Source of the DNA: Marinilabiliales bacterium
GTDB lineage: Bacteria; Bacteroidota; Bacteroidia; Bacteroidales; BM523
Length of the DNA: 9,321 nt
Direction: 5' to 3'
Assembly: GCA_002869425.1 (NCBI GenBank)
Contig: PKSZ01000398.1
Location: 1-9,321, forward strand
Part shown: piece by piece, positions 1-6,601 of the stretch
Layout: every line of letters begins with the position of its first letter
How positions within the stretch are numbered: position 1 is the stretch's first letter
The notes under the pieces: generated by a model
What the model was told of the DNA's origin: nothing
Seen by the model: the letters and a program-made list of their open reading frames with translations, nothing else
The model's database searches: none
Program-made: the position numbers and the translations under genes

Positions 1-1652
1 AATTTGTACCGGATTTTTCTAAAGATTATTTGAAATCTTTAATGGATAACTGCCCGGATGCAAATTGGCCATTGGAAGACGGAGAAACAGCAGAACAACT
101 GTATTCAAAAGTTTCAGAAATTCTTTATACACCTGAAATAGCAGCTAAAAGAGTATGTCAGGCTGCAGGAAAAGATCATATTGTTAATTCAGCTAATAAT
201 TTCTATGAGGGTGTAACGCAGGCAGAGGTTGAGGCATTTTACGATGCAATAAGAGATAAAGATGATGAAACGCCTGTTTCCTATGGAATCAACTCGAAAG
301 TTGTGAAAGAGAACGGGAAAGTGGTTGAGAAAGTATGGAAAGCAGGAGGTATGTATGGGGAAGCCATTGAGCAGATTATTTTTTGGTTGGAAAAGGCTAA
401 AAATGTTGCCGAGGATGATTTTCAAAAAGAATCAATCGTAAAGTTGATCGAGTATTACAAGACAGGAAATTTGAATACATGGGATGACTACAACATTGCC
501 TGGGTAAAGGACTTGAGTGCACAGGTAGATTTTGTAAATGGTTTTATTGAGAATTACGGCGATCCAATGGGAATGAAAGCTACCTGGGAATCTGTAGTGA
601 ATTTTAAGGATCTCGAGGCAACCAAAAGAGCCAAAATCATAAGCGAAAATGCACAATGGTTTGAAGATCATTCACCGGTTGATGAAAAATTCAAGAAAAA
701 AGAAGTAAAGGGTGTAACGGCAAAAGTTATTACTGTAGCACAGTTGGGTGGCGACTGTTACCCTTCAACTCCTATTGGTATAAATCTTCCCAATGCAGAC
801 TGGATCAGAAAAGAACATGGTTCCAAATCTGTTACTATGGAAAATATTACATATGCCTATGATCAGGCATCAATGGGAAGTGGGTATATGGAGGAGTTTG
901 CATTTTCGCAGGAAATAATTGACAGAGCAAAGAAATATGGTGCGTTGGCAGGTAATCTGCATACCGATTTACATGAATGCCTTGGACATGGTTCCGGACA
1001 ACTTTTACCTGGTGTTAATCCCGAAGCACTTAGGAGTTATGGATCAGCACTGGAAGAAACACGTGCAGATTTGTTTGCTTTGTATTATCTTTTGGACGAC
1101 AGAATGGTAGAGCTGGGTTTGATGCCCTCTCTTGAAGTAGCCAAGGCAGAATATGATAACTATATTTCCAATGGAATTATGTGGCAGCTCAAAAGAGTTA
1201 AACCAGGTGCAGATATTGAGCAGGCACACATGCGTAACAGGCAATTGATAGCAAAATGGACATACGAAAACGGTCTTGCTGATTCTGTAATTTCAAAAAT
1301 CCAGAAAGAAGGTAAAACTTATTTTGTAATCAATGATTATAATAAACTCAGGGAGCTTTTTGGAAAATTATTGGCTGAAGTTCAGCGAATAAAATCAGAA
1401 GGCGATTATGAGGCAGGCAAGGATCTTGTTGAAAAATATGCCGTTAAAGTCGATCAGGATTTACATGCTGAAATGCTGGATAGATATGCAAAACTCAATC
1501 TTGCTCCATATGGTGGTTTTATGAATCCGGTTTTAAAACCAATAGAAGAGAATGGGGAAATAAAAAATGTAGTTGTTGAATATCCTGATGATTATACCGA
1601 ACAAATGCTTTGGTATTCAGAGGATTATTCACCATTGCCAACATACAATTAA
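1..1652 (+). CDS. Dipeptidyl peptidase III (M49 zinc exopeptidase), 5'-truncated
   Basis: Zinc-dependent exopeptidase that removes dipeptides from the N-terminus of peptides. The frame is open from base 3, so the true start lies left of the window; the visible part is 549 residues. The zinc motif HECLGH is encoded at 972-989. Downstream, EETRAD (1053-1070) supplies the third ligand; its second Glu lies 28 residues after the first His. As I recall, this matches the Bacteroides thetaiotaomicron enzyme (His448, His453, Glu476; about 675 residues), which also has Cys inside the motif, so roughly 125 residues are missing here. The segment GDCYPSTPIGINLPN (about 751-795) is a family hallmark. Whether it has a signal or lipoprotein peptide cannot be seen. 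Bacteroidota genomes sometimes carry misleading names for this family. It ends in a TAA followed at once by a terminator, so it is not co-transcribed with the next gene by default. Family assignment is very secure; the physiological substrate is unknown. Confidence 0.95.
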   Translation, partial: FVPDFSKDYLKSLMDNCPDANWPLEDGETAEQLYSKVSEILYTPEIAAKRVCQAAGKDHIVNSANNFYEGVTQAEVEAFYDAIRDKDDETPVSYGINSKVVKENGKVVEKVWKAGGMYGEAIEQIIFWLEKAKNVAEDDFQKESIVKLIEYYKTGNLNTWDDYNIAWVKDLSAQVDFVNGFIENYGDPMGMKATWESVVNFKDLEATKRAKIISENAQWFEDHSPVDEKFKKKEVKGVTAKVITVAQLGGDCYPSTPIGINLPNADWIRKEHGSKSVTMENITYAYDQASMGSGYMEEFAFSQEIIDRAKKYGALAGNLHTDLHECLGHGSGQLLPGVNPEALRSYGSALEETRADLFALYYLLDDRMVELGLMPSLEVAKAEYDNYISNGIMWQLKRVKPGADIEQAHMRNRQLIAKWTYENGLADSVISKIQKEGKTYFVINDYNKLRELFGKLLAEVQRIKSEGDYEAGKDLVEKYAVKVDQDLHAEMLDRYAKLNLAPYGGFMNPVLKPIEENGEIKNVVVEYPDDYTEQMLWYSEDYSPLPTYN

Positions 1653-1662
1653 AAGTATCTGT

Positions 1663-1697
1663 GGAGCTGTAAGGATTCATCATTACGGCTCCTTTTG
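1663..1697 (+). terminator. Rho-independent terminator after the DPP III gene
   Basis: GGAGCTGTAA (1663-1672) pairs with TTACGGCTCC (1683-1692), a 10-bp stem with one U-G wobble and a 10-nt loop. It is followed by TTTTGCTTTATT. It starts 11 bp after the DPP III stop codon and points in the right direction, so it should end that transcript before the response regulator gene. Confidence 0.85.
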
Positions 1698-1723
1698 CTT
1701 TATTGATTCTTTTAATTATCTTG
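1694..1723 (+). promoter_or_regulatory. Possible Bacteroidota-type promoter for the response regulator gene
   Basis: TTTG at 1694-1697 is followed after 19 bp by TATCTTG at 1717-1723. This resembles the known Bacteroidota pattern (TTTG near -33 and TAnnTTTG near -7) but lacks one T in the -7 element. The upstream box overlaps the T-tract of the preceding terminator. The start codon is 18 bp downstream, which would give a very short leader. Weak evidence, based on pattern only. Confidence 0.25.
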
Positions 1724-1741
1724 TGTCAGATTTTTGGGGAC

Positions 1742-2272
1742 ATGAAAAAAGATAACAACGTTATTATTTATCTCGTCGATGATGATGAGTTTCAGCTTAA
1801 ATTATTGCAAAATAAATTTAAGAACACAACAAAATATCAGTTAAAAACATTTAAAGATGGGGAAAGTTTCCTGGAACACCTCATTAAAAATCCGGTTAGC
1901 AAAAAGAATATTGTAATTGTAATACTGGATTATTTTCTCAAAACAGATCAGGCCAGTAGTACAAAAAATGGATTGGAAATTCTTAAGCATATTCGCGAAA
2001 TCAATCCGCAGATATCAGTTATTATGTATTCCGTTTCTGATGATATTGATGTTGCAACATCTGCAATGCACCATGGAGCTATCAATTTTATTAAGAAGAA
2101 TGAGAATTCATTTTCGCGGATAAACAATACCATTAATTGGATTATTAGTGAGATAAATCTGAAAAGAAAAAGGATGCACAGTAAAGTAACTTTTCGGGTT
2201 TTTATAGGGATGGTAATTGTGATTGCAACAATACTGGCAACTCTTTATTTTGCTTTTCCCGAAGTTTTTTAA
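1742..2272 (+). CDS. Orphan response regulator: receiver domain plus C-terminal membrane anchor
   Basis: The protein has 176 residues from the ATG at 1742. An in-frame TTG further upstream (1703) would add 13 hydrophobic residues that overlap the promoter region, so I rejected it. Residues 7 to about 135 form a CheY-like receiver domain. The acidic pocket is D13-D14-D15, the phospho-acceptor is D63 (in VILDYF), the switch hydroxyl is S97 and the conserved lysine is K118. The D63-to-G77 loop is about six residues longer than usual. There is no DNA-binding or enzymatic output domain. A basic stretch (KRKRMHSK, 141-148) precedes one hydrophobic helix at about 153-172 and a five-residue tail. By the positive-inside rule the receiver domain should be cytoplasmic and the protein held in the inner membrane by its C-terminus. 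No histidine kinase gene is adjacent. The likely role is phosphorylation-dependent signalling by protein contact at the membrane; the partner is unknown. Confidence 0.88.
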   Translation: MKKDNNVIIYLVDDDEFQLKLLQNKFKNTTKYQLKTFKDGESFLEHLIKNPVSKKNIVIVILDYFLKTDQASSTKNGLEILKHIREINPQISVIMYSVSDDIDVATSAMHHGAINFIKKNENSFSRINNTINWIISEINLKRKRMHSKVTFRVFIGMVIVIATILATLYFAFPEVF

Positions 2273-2285
2273 ATTCTTCTGACTA

Positions 2286-2319
2286 TTTGTCATGTGATTT
2301 TTAATTGGCATATCCTTTG
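2286..2319 (+). promoter_or_regulatory. Candidate htpG promoter
   Basis: TTTG at 2286-2289 is followed after 21 bp by TATCCTTTG at 2311-2319. This is close to the Bacteroidota TTTG / TAnnTTTG pattern, with one extra base inside the -7 element. A transcript would start near 2325, giving a leader of about 40 nt to the htpG ATG at 2367. Plausible by position, unproven. Confidence 0.35.
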
Positions 2320-2323
2320 ATAA

Positions 2324-2335
2324 TTGCCACGGCAA
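2324..2335. promoter_or_regulatory. 12-bp palindrome upstream of htpG (possible operator)
   Basis: TTGCC-AC-GGCAA is a perfect 5-bp inverted repeat with a 2-bp centre. It lies right where transcription of htpG would be expected to start and 31 bp before its ATG. It is not the CIRCE element (TTAGCACTC with a 9-bp spacer). It could be a repressor site or chance; a 5-bp arm is short. Confidence 0.3.
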
Positions 2336-2366
2336 CTGGTATATGTTTAACTAAAAAGAAAAGACA

Positions 2367-4418
2367 ATGCAAAAAGGAAATATTGGTGTTACCAGCGATA
2401 ATATTTTCCCTATTATAAAGAAGTTCCTGTATTCTGATCAGGAAATATTTTTGAGGGAGCTTATTTCAAATGCTGTGGATGCAACTCAGAAACTGAAGAC
2501 TTTGTCTTCATTCGGAGATTTTAAAGGAGAATTGGAAGAGTTGACTGTAAATGTCGCCATCGATAGTGACAAAAAGACACTTACCATATCAGATCATGGT
2601 GTGGGTATGACAGCAGAAGAAATCGATAAGTATATTAATCAAATTGCGTTTTCGGGAGCCGAGGAATTTCTTGAAAAATATAAAAATCAGGACAATGCAA
2701 TTATTGGCCATTTCGGTTTGGGTTTCTACTCGGCCTTTATGGTTGCAAAAAAGGTAGAAATAAAAACTTTATCTTATCAGGAAGGAGCAAAAGCTGTAAA
2801 ATGGACATGCGATGGTTCTCCTGAATATACAGTGGAAGAGATTGATAAAAAAGATCGCGGTACAGAAATTACGCTGCATATCGATAAAGAATCCGAAGAG
2901 TTTTTGCAGGAAGCAAGAATTAGTGAGCTGTTGAATAAATATTGCCGTTTCCTCCCTGTTGAAATTGGCTTTGGAGAAGAAAAGGAATATAAGGATGATA
3001 AAATGGTAAGCACAGGTAAGCCTAAAATCATCAACAACACCAATCCATTATGGACACAGGCACCTCAAGATATTAAGGAAGAAGATTATAAAAAATTCTA
3101 TCGTGATTTATATCCAATGGGTGATGAGCCTTTGTTCAATATTCATATCAATGTAGATTATCCTTTCAATCTGACTGGAATTCTATACTTTCCCAAAATA
3201 AGGAACAATATTGAAGTTCAGAAAAATAAAATTCAGCTCTACTGCAACCAGGTTTATGTTACCGATTCTGTAGAAGGTATTGTCCCTGAGTTTCTTACAT
3301 TACTACATGGAGTTCTCGATTCTCCGGATATACCACTGAATGTTTCACGTAGCTATCTCCAGAGTGATTCAAATGTGAAGAAAATTTCTAGTCATATCAC
3401 CAAGAAAGTGGCAGATAGGTTAAACGATCTTTTCAAAAACGACCGTAAAGAGCTTGAAGAGAAATGGGATGATCTGAAGCTTTTTATCGAGTATGGTATG
3501 CTAACCGAAGATAAATTTTATGAAAAAGCTGAAAAGTTTTTCCTATTGAAAAATACAGAAGGAAAGTACTTTACTTTTAAGGAATATGAAAAGCTTATCA
3601 AAGATGCTCAGACTGATAAGCATAAGAACAAGGTGCATTTATATGCTACCGATAAAGATGCACAGTATACGTATATCAATGAGGCAAGAGATAAAGGTTA
3701 TGATGTTCTCATGTTCGATGGTCAGTTCGATATTCATTTTATCAACCATATTGAACCTAAACTGAGCAATGTTACTTTCAAAAGGGTAGATGCCGATATT
3801 GTTGAAAAGCTTATTGAACGGGAAGATGAAATTAAGAGTACATTTACAGAGGAGCAGGAAAACAACATGAGGCACGTTTTTCTCGGAACGCTTCCAAAAG
3901 AGAAGAATTTTGGTGTGATATTCGAAGGTTTGAAAGAGGACGACCTGCCAATGATTATTACGCAATCCGAGTTTATGAGAAGAATGCTCGATATGTCAAA
4001 GTTGGGCGGAAATCCAATGGGATTTGGTGGTGATCTGCCTGAATCATACAATTTGATTATCAATACCAATCATAAACTTGTGAACGATGTTTTATCTAAT
4101 GTTGATTCGAAGCTTGGTGAAAAGATTAATGAGTTCAACAGCAAAGTGAATCCGTTAAAGGAGGAAAAAGAGAAGCTTGAAAAGGAAAATGAGAAAAAGA
4201 AAGAAGAAGAAGTTTCTCAGGAATCTAAAGATAAACTTGAGCAATTGAGAAAAGATATTGATGCAGTTGTTGAAGAGAAAAAGAAAGAGCTTAAGGAGTT
4301 TGGAAAGAAAAACAAATTGGTTAAGCAGATGATTGATCTTGCACTTTTATCAAATAACATGTTACGCGGTGAAGATCTGGCAAGATTTGTTAAAAGAAGT
4401 GTCGATTTGATTAAGTAA
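2367..4418 (+). CDS. htpG: Molecular chaperone HtpG (bacterial Hsp90)
   Basis: Cytoplasmic ATP-dependent homodimeric chaperone of the Hsp90 family, 683 residues against about 624 in Escherichia coli. The GHKL ATPase domain covers about 1-210: FLRELISNAVDA (28-39) with catalytic E31 and Mg/ATP-contacting N35, DHGVGMT (76-82) with adenine-binding D76, and GHFGLGFYSAF (114-124) at the ATP lid. The middle domain (about 225-480) holds the catalytic arginine R328 in LNVSRSYLQ. The C-terminal dimerisation domain follows and ends in LARFVKRSVDLIK. It is interrupted at about 596-650 by a highly charged Lys/Glu-rich stretch, probably an extended coiled coil, which accounts for most of the extra length. 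The ATG is preceded by an A-rich stretch (AAAAAGAAAAGACA) rather than a Shine-Dalgarno site. The gene appears monocistronic, with a strong terminator 16 bp after the stop. Heat-shock control is expected but the regulator is not evident. Confidence 0.98.
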   Translation: MQKGNIGVTSDNIFPIIKKFLYSDQEIFLRELISNAVDATQKLKTLSSFGDFKGELEELTVNVAIDSDKKTLTISDHGVGMTAEEIDKYINQIAFSGAEEFLEKYKNQDNAIIGHFGLGFYSAFMVAKKVEIKTLSYQEGAKAVKWTCDGSPEYTVEEIDKKDRGTEITLHIDKESEEFLQEARISELLNKYCRFLPVEIGFGEEKEYKDDKMVSTGKPKIINNTNPLWTQAPQDIKEEDYKKFYRDLYPMGDEPLFNIHINVDYPFNLTGILYFPKIRNNIEVQKNKIQLYCNQVYVTDSVEGIVPEFLTLLHGVLDSPDIPLNVSRSYLQSDSNVKKISSHITKKVADRLNDLFKNDRKELEEKWDDLKLFIEYGMLTEDKFYEKAEKFFLLKNTEGKYFTFKEYEKLIKDAQTDKHKNKVHLYATDKDAQYTYINEARDKGYDVLMFDGQFDIHFINHIEPKLSNVTFKRVDADIVEKLIEREDEIKSTFTEEQENNMRHVFLGTLPKEKNFGVIFEGLKEDDLPMIITQSEFMRRMLDMSKLGGNPMGFGGDLPESYNLIINTNHKLVNDVLSNVDSKLGEKINEFNSKVNPLKEEKEKLEKENEKKKEEEVSQESKDKLEQLRKDIDAVVEEKKKELKEFGKKNKLVKQMIDLALLSNNMLRGEDLARFVKRSVDLIK

Positions 4419-4433
4419 GAAAGATTCTATACT

Positions 4434-4478
4434 AAAATGGCTGTCATTGAGTGAATTGTGACAGCCATTTTTGTTTTT
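4434..4478. terminator. Bidirectional terminator between htpG and the convergent gene
   Basis: AAAATGGCTGTCA (4434-4446) pairs perfectly over 13 bp with TGACAGCCATTTT (4459-4471) around a 12-nt loop. On the plus strand it continues into TGTTTTT. On the minus strand the stem itself ends in a run of T. It sits between the htpG stop (4418) and the stop of the minus-strand gene (4488), so it can end both transcripts. Confidence 0.9.
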
Positions 4479-4487
4479 AATTTATGG

Positions 4488-5009
4488 TTAAAATATTCCG
4501 GAAATCTCTTTTTTTAGAAAAGTAAGTGCCTCTTTTGTGGGCGATACATCCATCTGCATAACTTGTTCCAATAAAGCTTTACTAAGATCCATTGCAGGTG
4601 CTGAAGTATCCATTTTTCCTGCCATCGCATTGATCATTTGTATAAGGTTTTCTTTTGCATTTTTTATAACTCCCCATGCAGCAACACTTACATAAACCTG
4701 TTGAGAAAGATTATGGTCAAATTCAGTTCTGATGCTTGAAATTAACCGGCTCTGCAATTGTCCTACTGTCATTTTGGGCTGCTGCGTTCTCATAATTAAG
4801 GATTCAAGAGCAATTCTTTCTAAAAATAAGGATAACCTTTCGTATGCCTGCAAACGGATGGGAGTAATTATTTTCTGGTTGTTCATCACAATTTCGATCC
4901 TGTGCTTTTGCACTTCCTTGTCAAGCATCGATTTCAGTATAAAATATGCAGTAATAAAAACAACCAGTGCAGGTACTGTATATTTAAGTATTTCCAAAAC
5001 TTCTGACAT
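4488..5009 (-). CDS. Uncharacterised membrane-anchored protein
   Basis: A 173-residue protein starting at the ATG at 5009-5007. Residues about 9-27 (KYTVPALVVFITAYFILKS) form one transmembrane helix. After a short charged stretch the rest (about 45-173) is mostly alpha-helical and soluble, including an amphipathic segment PIRLQAYERLSLFLERI (50-66) and a C-terminal helix ALTFLKKEISG. With no signal cleavage site and KSMLDKEVQKHR just after the helix, the bulk is probably cytoplasmic. The sequence resembles uncharacterised proteins common in Bacteroidota; I recognise no catalytic motif and assign no function. It converges on htpG through a shared terminator and diverges from the aminotransferase gene, so it seems to be a single-gene unit. 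The coding call is supported by an uninterrupted frame, sensible composition and terminator placement. Confidence 0.85.
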   Translation of the reverse strand: MSEVLEILKYTVPALVVFITAYFILKSMLDKEVQKHRIEIVMNNQKIITPIRLQAYERLSLFLERIALESLIMRTQQPKMTVGQLQSRLISSIRTEFDHNLSQQVYVSVAAWGVIKNAKENLIQMINAMAGKMDTSAPAMDLSKALLEQVMQMDVSPTKEALTFLKKEISGIF

Positions 5010-5123
5010 AATTATAAGTGTTTTTGGTTATGCTTTACAATATTAGTTAATTCTTATCAAATAATTTATTGTGAAATTAAAAAGTATTATTTTTATCTCC
5101 TTAAAACAATAACTTGTGAGAAG
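5010..5123. promoter_or_regulatory. Divergent intergenic region (promoters for both flanking genes)
   Basis: This 114-bp, strongly AT-rich gap separates the minus-strand membrane protein gene from the plus-strand aminotransferase gene, so promoters in both directions are expected here. I looked for TTTG / TAnnTTTG pairs on both strands and found no clean match. The nearest is TAATATTG on the minus strand, without a well-spaced upstream box. Confidence 0.4.
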
Positions 5124-6353
5124 ATGGTAAATCTGGATACAATTTTACCCAAAAGAACACTTGATGCATTGTCAGATAGGGCAGTTAGCATTGCTGAGTC
5201 ACAAACACTGGTAATGGCGCAGACAAGTCGTGATTTGCAGGAGCAGGGAATCGATATAATCAATTTGAGTATTGGTGAACCTGATTTTGATACACCAAAA
5301 TATATCAAAGAAGCAGCAAAGAAAGCAATCGACGACAATTTTACACATTATTCTCCGGTTAAGGGATTTAAAGATCTGATTCAGGCAATTTCCGATAAGT
5401 TCAAAAGAGAGAATAACCTGGATTATGGCCTTGACGAAATTATTGTATCCAATGGAGCCAAGCATAGTATTGCAAACGTAATTCTTAGTTTAATCAATTA
5501 TAACGATGAGGTTTTAATACCTGCACCATATTGGGTAAGTTACCACGAAATTGTTAAGATTGCTGAAGGAAAACCAGTGGTTTTACCAACATCTATCGAC
5601 AATGATTTCAAAGTTACACCTGAGCAGATTCAGAATGCAATAACAAACAGAACCAAAGCAATTTTTATCAATTCACCCAGTAATCCAACGGGTTCAGTAT
5701 ATACAAGGGAGGAATTAAAGGCTATTGCTGATGTTCTTTATGAGTTTGAGGATATTTACATTATTTCTGATGAAATTTATGAACATATCTTATTTGAAGG
5801 CAAACATGCCAGTATTGGTCAGTTTGATTTTATTAAAGATAGGGTAATTACGGTTAATGGTGTGTCGAAGGGATATGCAATGACAGGGTGGAGAATTGGA
5901 TATATTGGTGCTCCCAAGTTTGTTGTAGATGCTTGTTCAAAGATACAGGGACAGTATACCTCAGGTCCTTGTACAATTGCACAAAAAGCCTCTGTTGCAG
6001 CGCTTTGTTGCGAACAGGATGATAGCAAGAAAATTATGCACGATGCATTTTTGAAAAGGAGAAATCTTGTTGTGGAGCGTTTAGCAAAAATGCCGGGACT
6101 TAAAGTGAATATGCCCAATGGTGCTTTTTATGTTTTTCCCGAAGTTTCCTCTTATTTTGGTAAGAAATATAATGATGAATATATCTTTACAGCACAGGAC
6201 TTAGCAATGTATCTTTTGCATGAAGCCAATGTGGCTGTAGTTCCCGGTGATGCCTTTGGCTCTCCAAATAATATTCGCTTGTCATATGCAACTTCTGAAG
6301 AAAATCTGAATAAAGCGCTCGATAGAATAGAAAATGCACTGGCAAAGCTTTAA
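5124..6353 (+). CDS. Class I PLP-dependent aminotransferase (aspartate aminotransferase-like)
   Basis: Cytoplasmic pyridoxal-phosphate enzyme of fold type I, 409 residues, predicted to move the amino group between aspartate (or a related amino acid) and 2-oxoglutarate. Visible landmarks: INLSIGEPDFDTP (46-58); APYW with W137 stacking on the cofactor ring; NSPSNPTG (183-190) with N187; SDEIYE (215-220) with D216 on the pyridine nitrogen and Y219 on the cofactor oxygen; SKGYAMTGWRIGY (248-260) with Schiff-base K249 and phosphate-binding R257; and RLSYA (385-389) with R385, which binds the substrate alpha-carboxylate. K113 in SNGAKHS fits the Thermus-type (subgroup I-beta) aspartate aminotransferases, where a lysine here contacts the distal carboxylate; some of that group also act on prephenate. 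The N-terminus has about 15 residues before the usual LSDR start, but the ATG at 5124 is the only good start codon. Transcribed away from the minus-strand gene. Exact substrate is not settled by sequence. Confidence 0.93.
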   Translation: MVNLDTILPKRTLDALSDRAVSIAESQTLVMAQTSRDLQEQGIDIINLSIGEPDFDTPKYIKEAAKKAIDDNFTHYSPVKGFKDLIQAISDKFKRENNLDYGLDEIIVSNGAKHSIANVILSLINYNDEVLIPAPYWVSYHEIVKIAEGKPVVLPTSIDNDFKVTPEQIQNAITNRTKAIFINSPSNPTGSVYTREELKAIADVLYEFEDIYIISDEIYEHILFEGKHASIGQFDFIKDRVITVNGVSKGYAMTGWRIGYIGAPKFVVDACSKIQGQYTSGPCTIAQKASVAALCCEQDDSKKIMHDAFLKRRNLVVERLAKMPGLKVNMPNGAFYVFPEVSSYFGKKYNDEYIFTAQDLAMYLLHEANVAVVPGDAFGSPNNIRLSYATSEENLNKALDRIENALAKL

Positions 6354-6414
6354 ATTTGTTTCAGTTTTCAATTTTTAATTGAAGTTCAAAAGTCATTTAT
6401 TTTTTAATCTGAAT

Positions 6415-6433
6415 ACTCCTTATTAAAAGGGGT
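6415..6433 (+). terminator. Weak hairpin after the aminotransferase gene
   Basis: ACTCCTT (6415-6421) pairs with AAGGGGT (6427-6433), a 7-bp stem with one G-T wobble and a 5-nt loop. It is not followed by a tight T-run (TTGGAAGTTATTGTTTTT). A second, purely A/T hairpin TTCAATT-TTT-AATTGAA lies at 6367-6383. Either could help end the aminotransferase transcript, but neither is a textbook terminator. Confidence 0.3.
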
Positions 6434-6482
6434 TTGGAAGTTATTGTTTTTATCCTATATTTATAGATTGATTAGGGAAAAT

Positions 6483-6490
6483 TAGATTTG
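6483..6490 (+). promoter_or_regulatory. Candidate -7 promoter element for the secreted-protein operon
   Basis: TAGATTTG is an exact match to the Bacteroidota TAnnTTTG element and lies 112 bp before the ATG at 6602. No TTTG is found at the expected -33 distance; the nearest upstream TTTG is at 6433-6436, too far away. If used, transcription would start near 6497 and give a leader of about 105 nt. Confidence 0.4.
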
Positions 6491-6563
6491 TTTACGAACG
6501 GCTCTTTTTTATTGATGAATACATTAATCATGTACACAAAAGAAGCAACCGAAAGTTCGTAAA
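6491..6563. repeat. Spaced 9-bp inverted repeat in the leader
   Basis: TTTACGAAC (6491-6499) and GTTCGTAAA (6555-6563) are perfect inverted copies separated by 55 bp. They start directly after the candidate -7 element and end 38 bp before the ATG of the small secreted protein. They could form the closing stem of a leader RNA structure or be paired protein-binding half-sites. The interior also holds a 15-codon open frame (6515-6562) whose stop lies in the right arm. Chance cannot be excluded in AT-rich DNA. Confidence 0.45.
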
Positions 6564-6601
6564 TAACGTCTTATTTAAGATTATTTAACAAAATTTACGC
6601 T

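Noticed and set aside
1703..1741. Upstream in-frame TTG start for the response regulator, adding 13 residues
   Set aside because: The added residues are hydrophobic and not receiver-like, the codon overlaps the terminator/promoter region, and the ATG at 1742 gives a standard receiver N-terminus.
2254..2267. A 14-bp direct repeat TTTTCCCGAAGTTT shared with 6134-6147
   Set aside because: Both copies encode Phe-Pro-Glu-Val within unrelated proteins. A single shared short word like this is best explained by coincidence of codons.
3639..4069. Two minus-strand open frames of about 110 codons within htpG
   Set aside because: They lie wholly inside a clear htpG coding sequence and show no domain, signal or sensible start context.
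4732..5046. A 104-codon plus-strand open frame opposite the membrane-anchored protein gene
   Set aside because: It is antisense to a more plausible gene with a clear TM helix and a terminator in the matching orientation. Its own composition is Cys/Ile/Ser-rich and unconvincing.
6354..6601. Possible tRNA, small RNA gene or attachment site in the largest non-coding gap
   Set aside because: No cloverleaf, no tRNA 3' end and no direct repeats typical of integration were seen. Only the weak hairpins, the promoter-like element and the spaced inverted repeat are reported.
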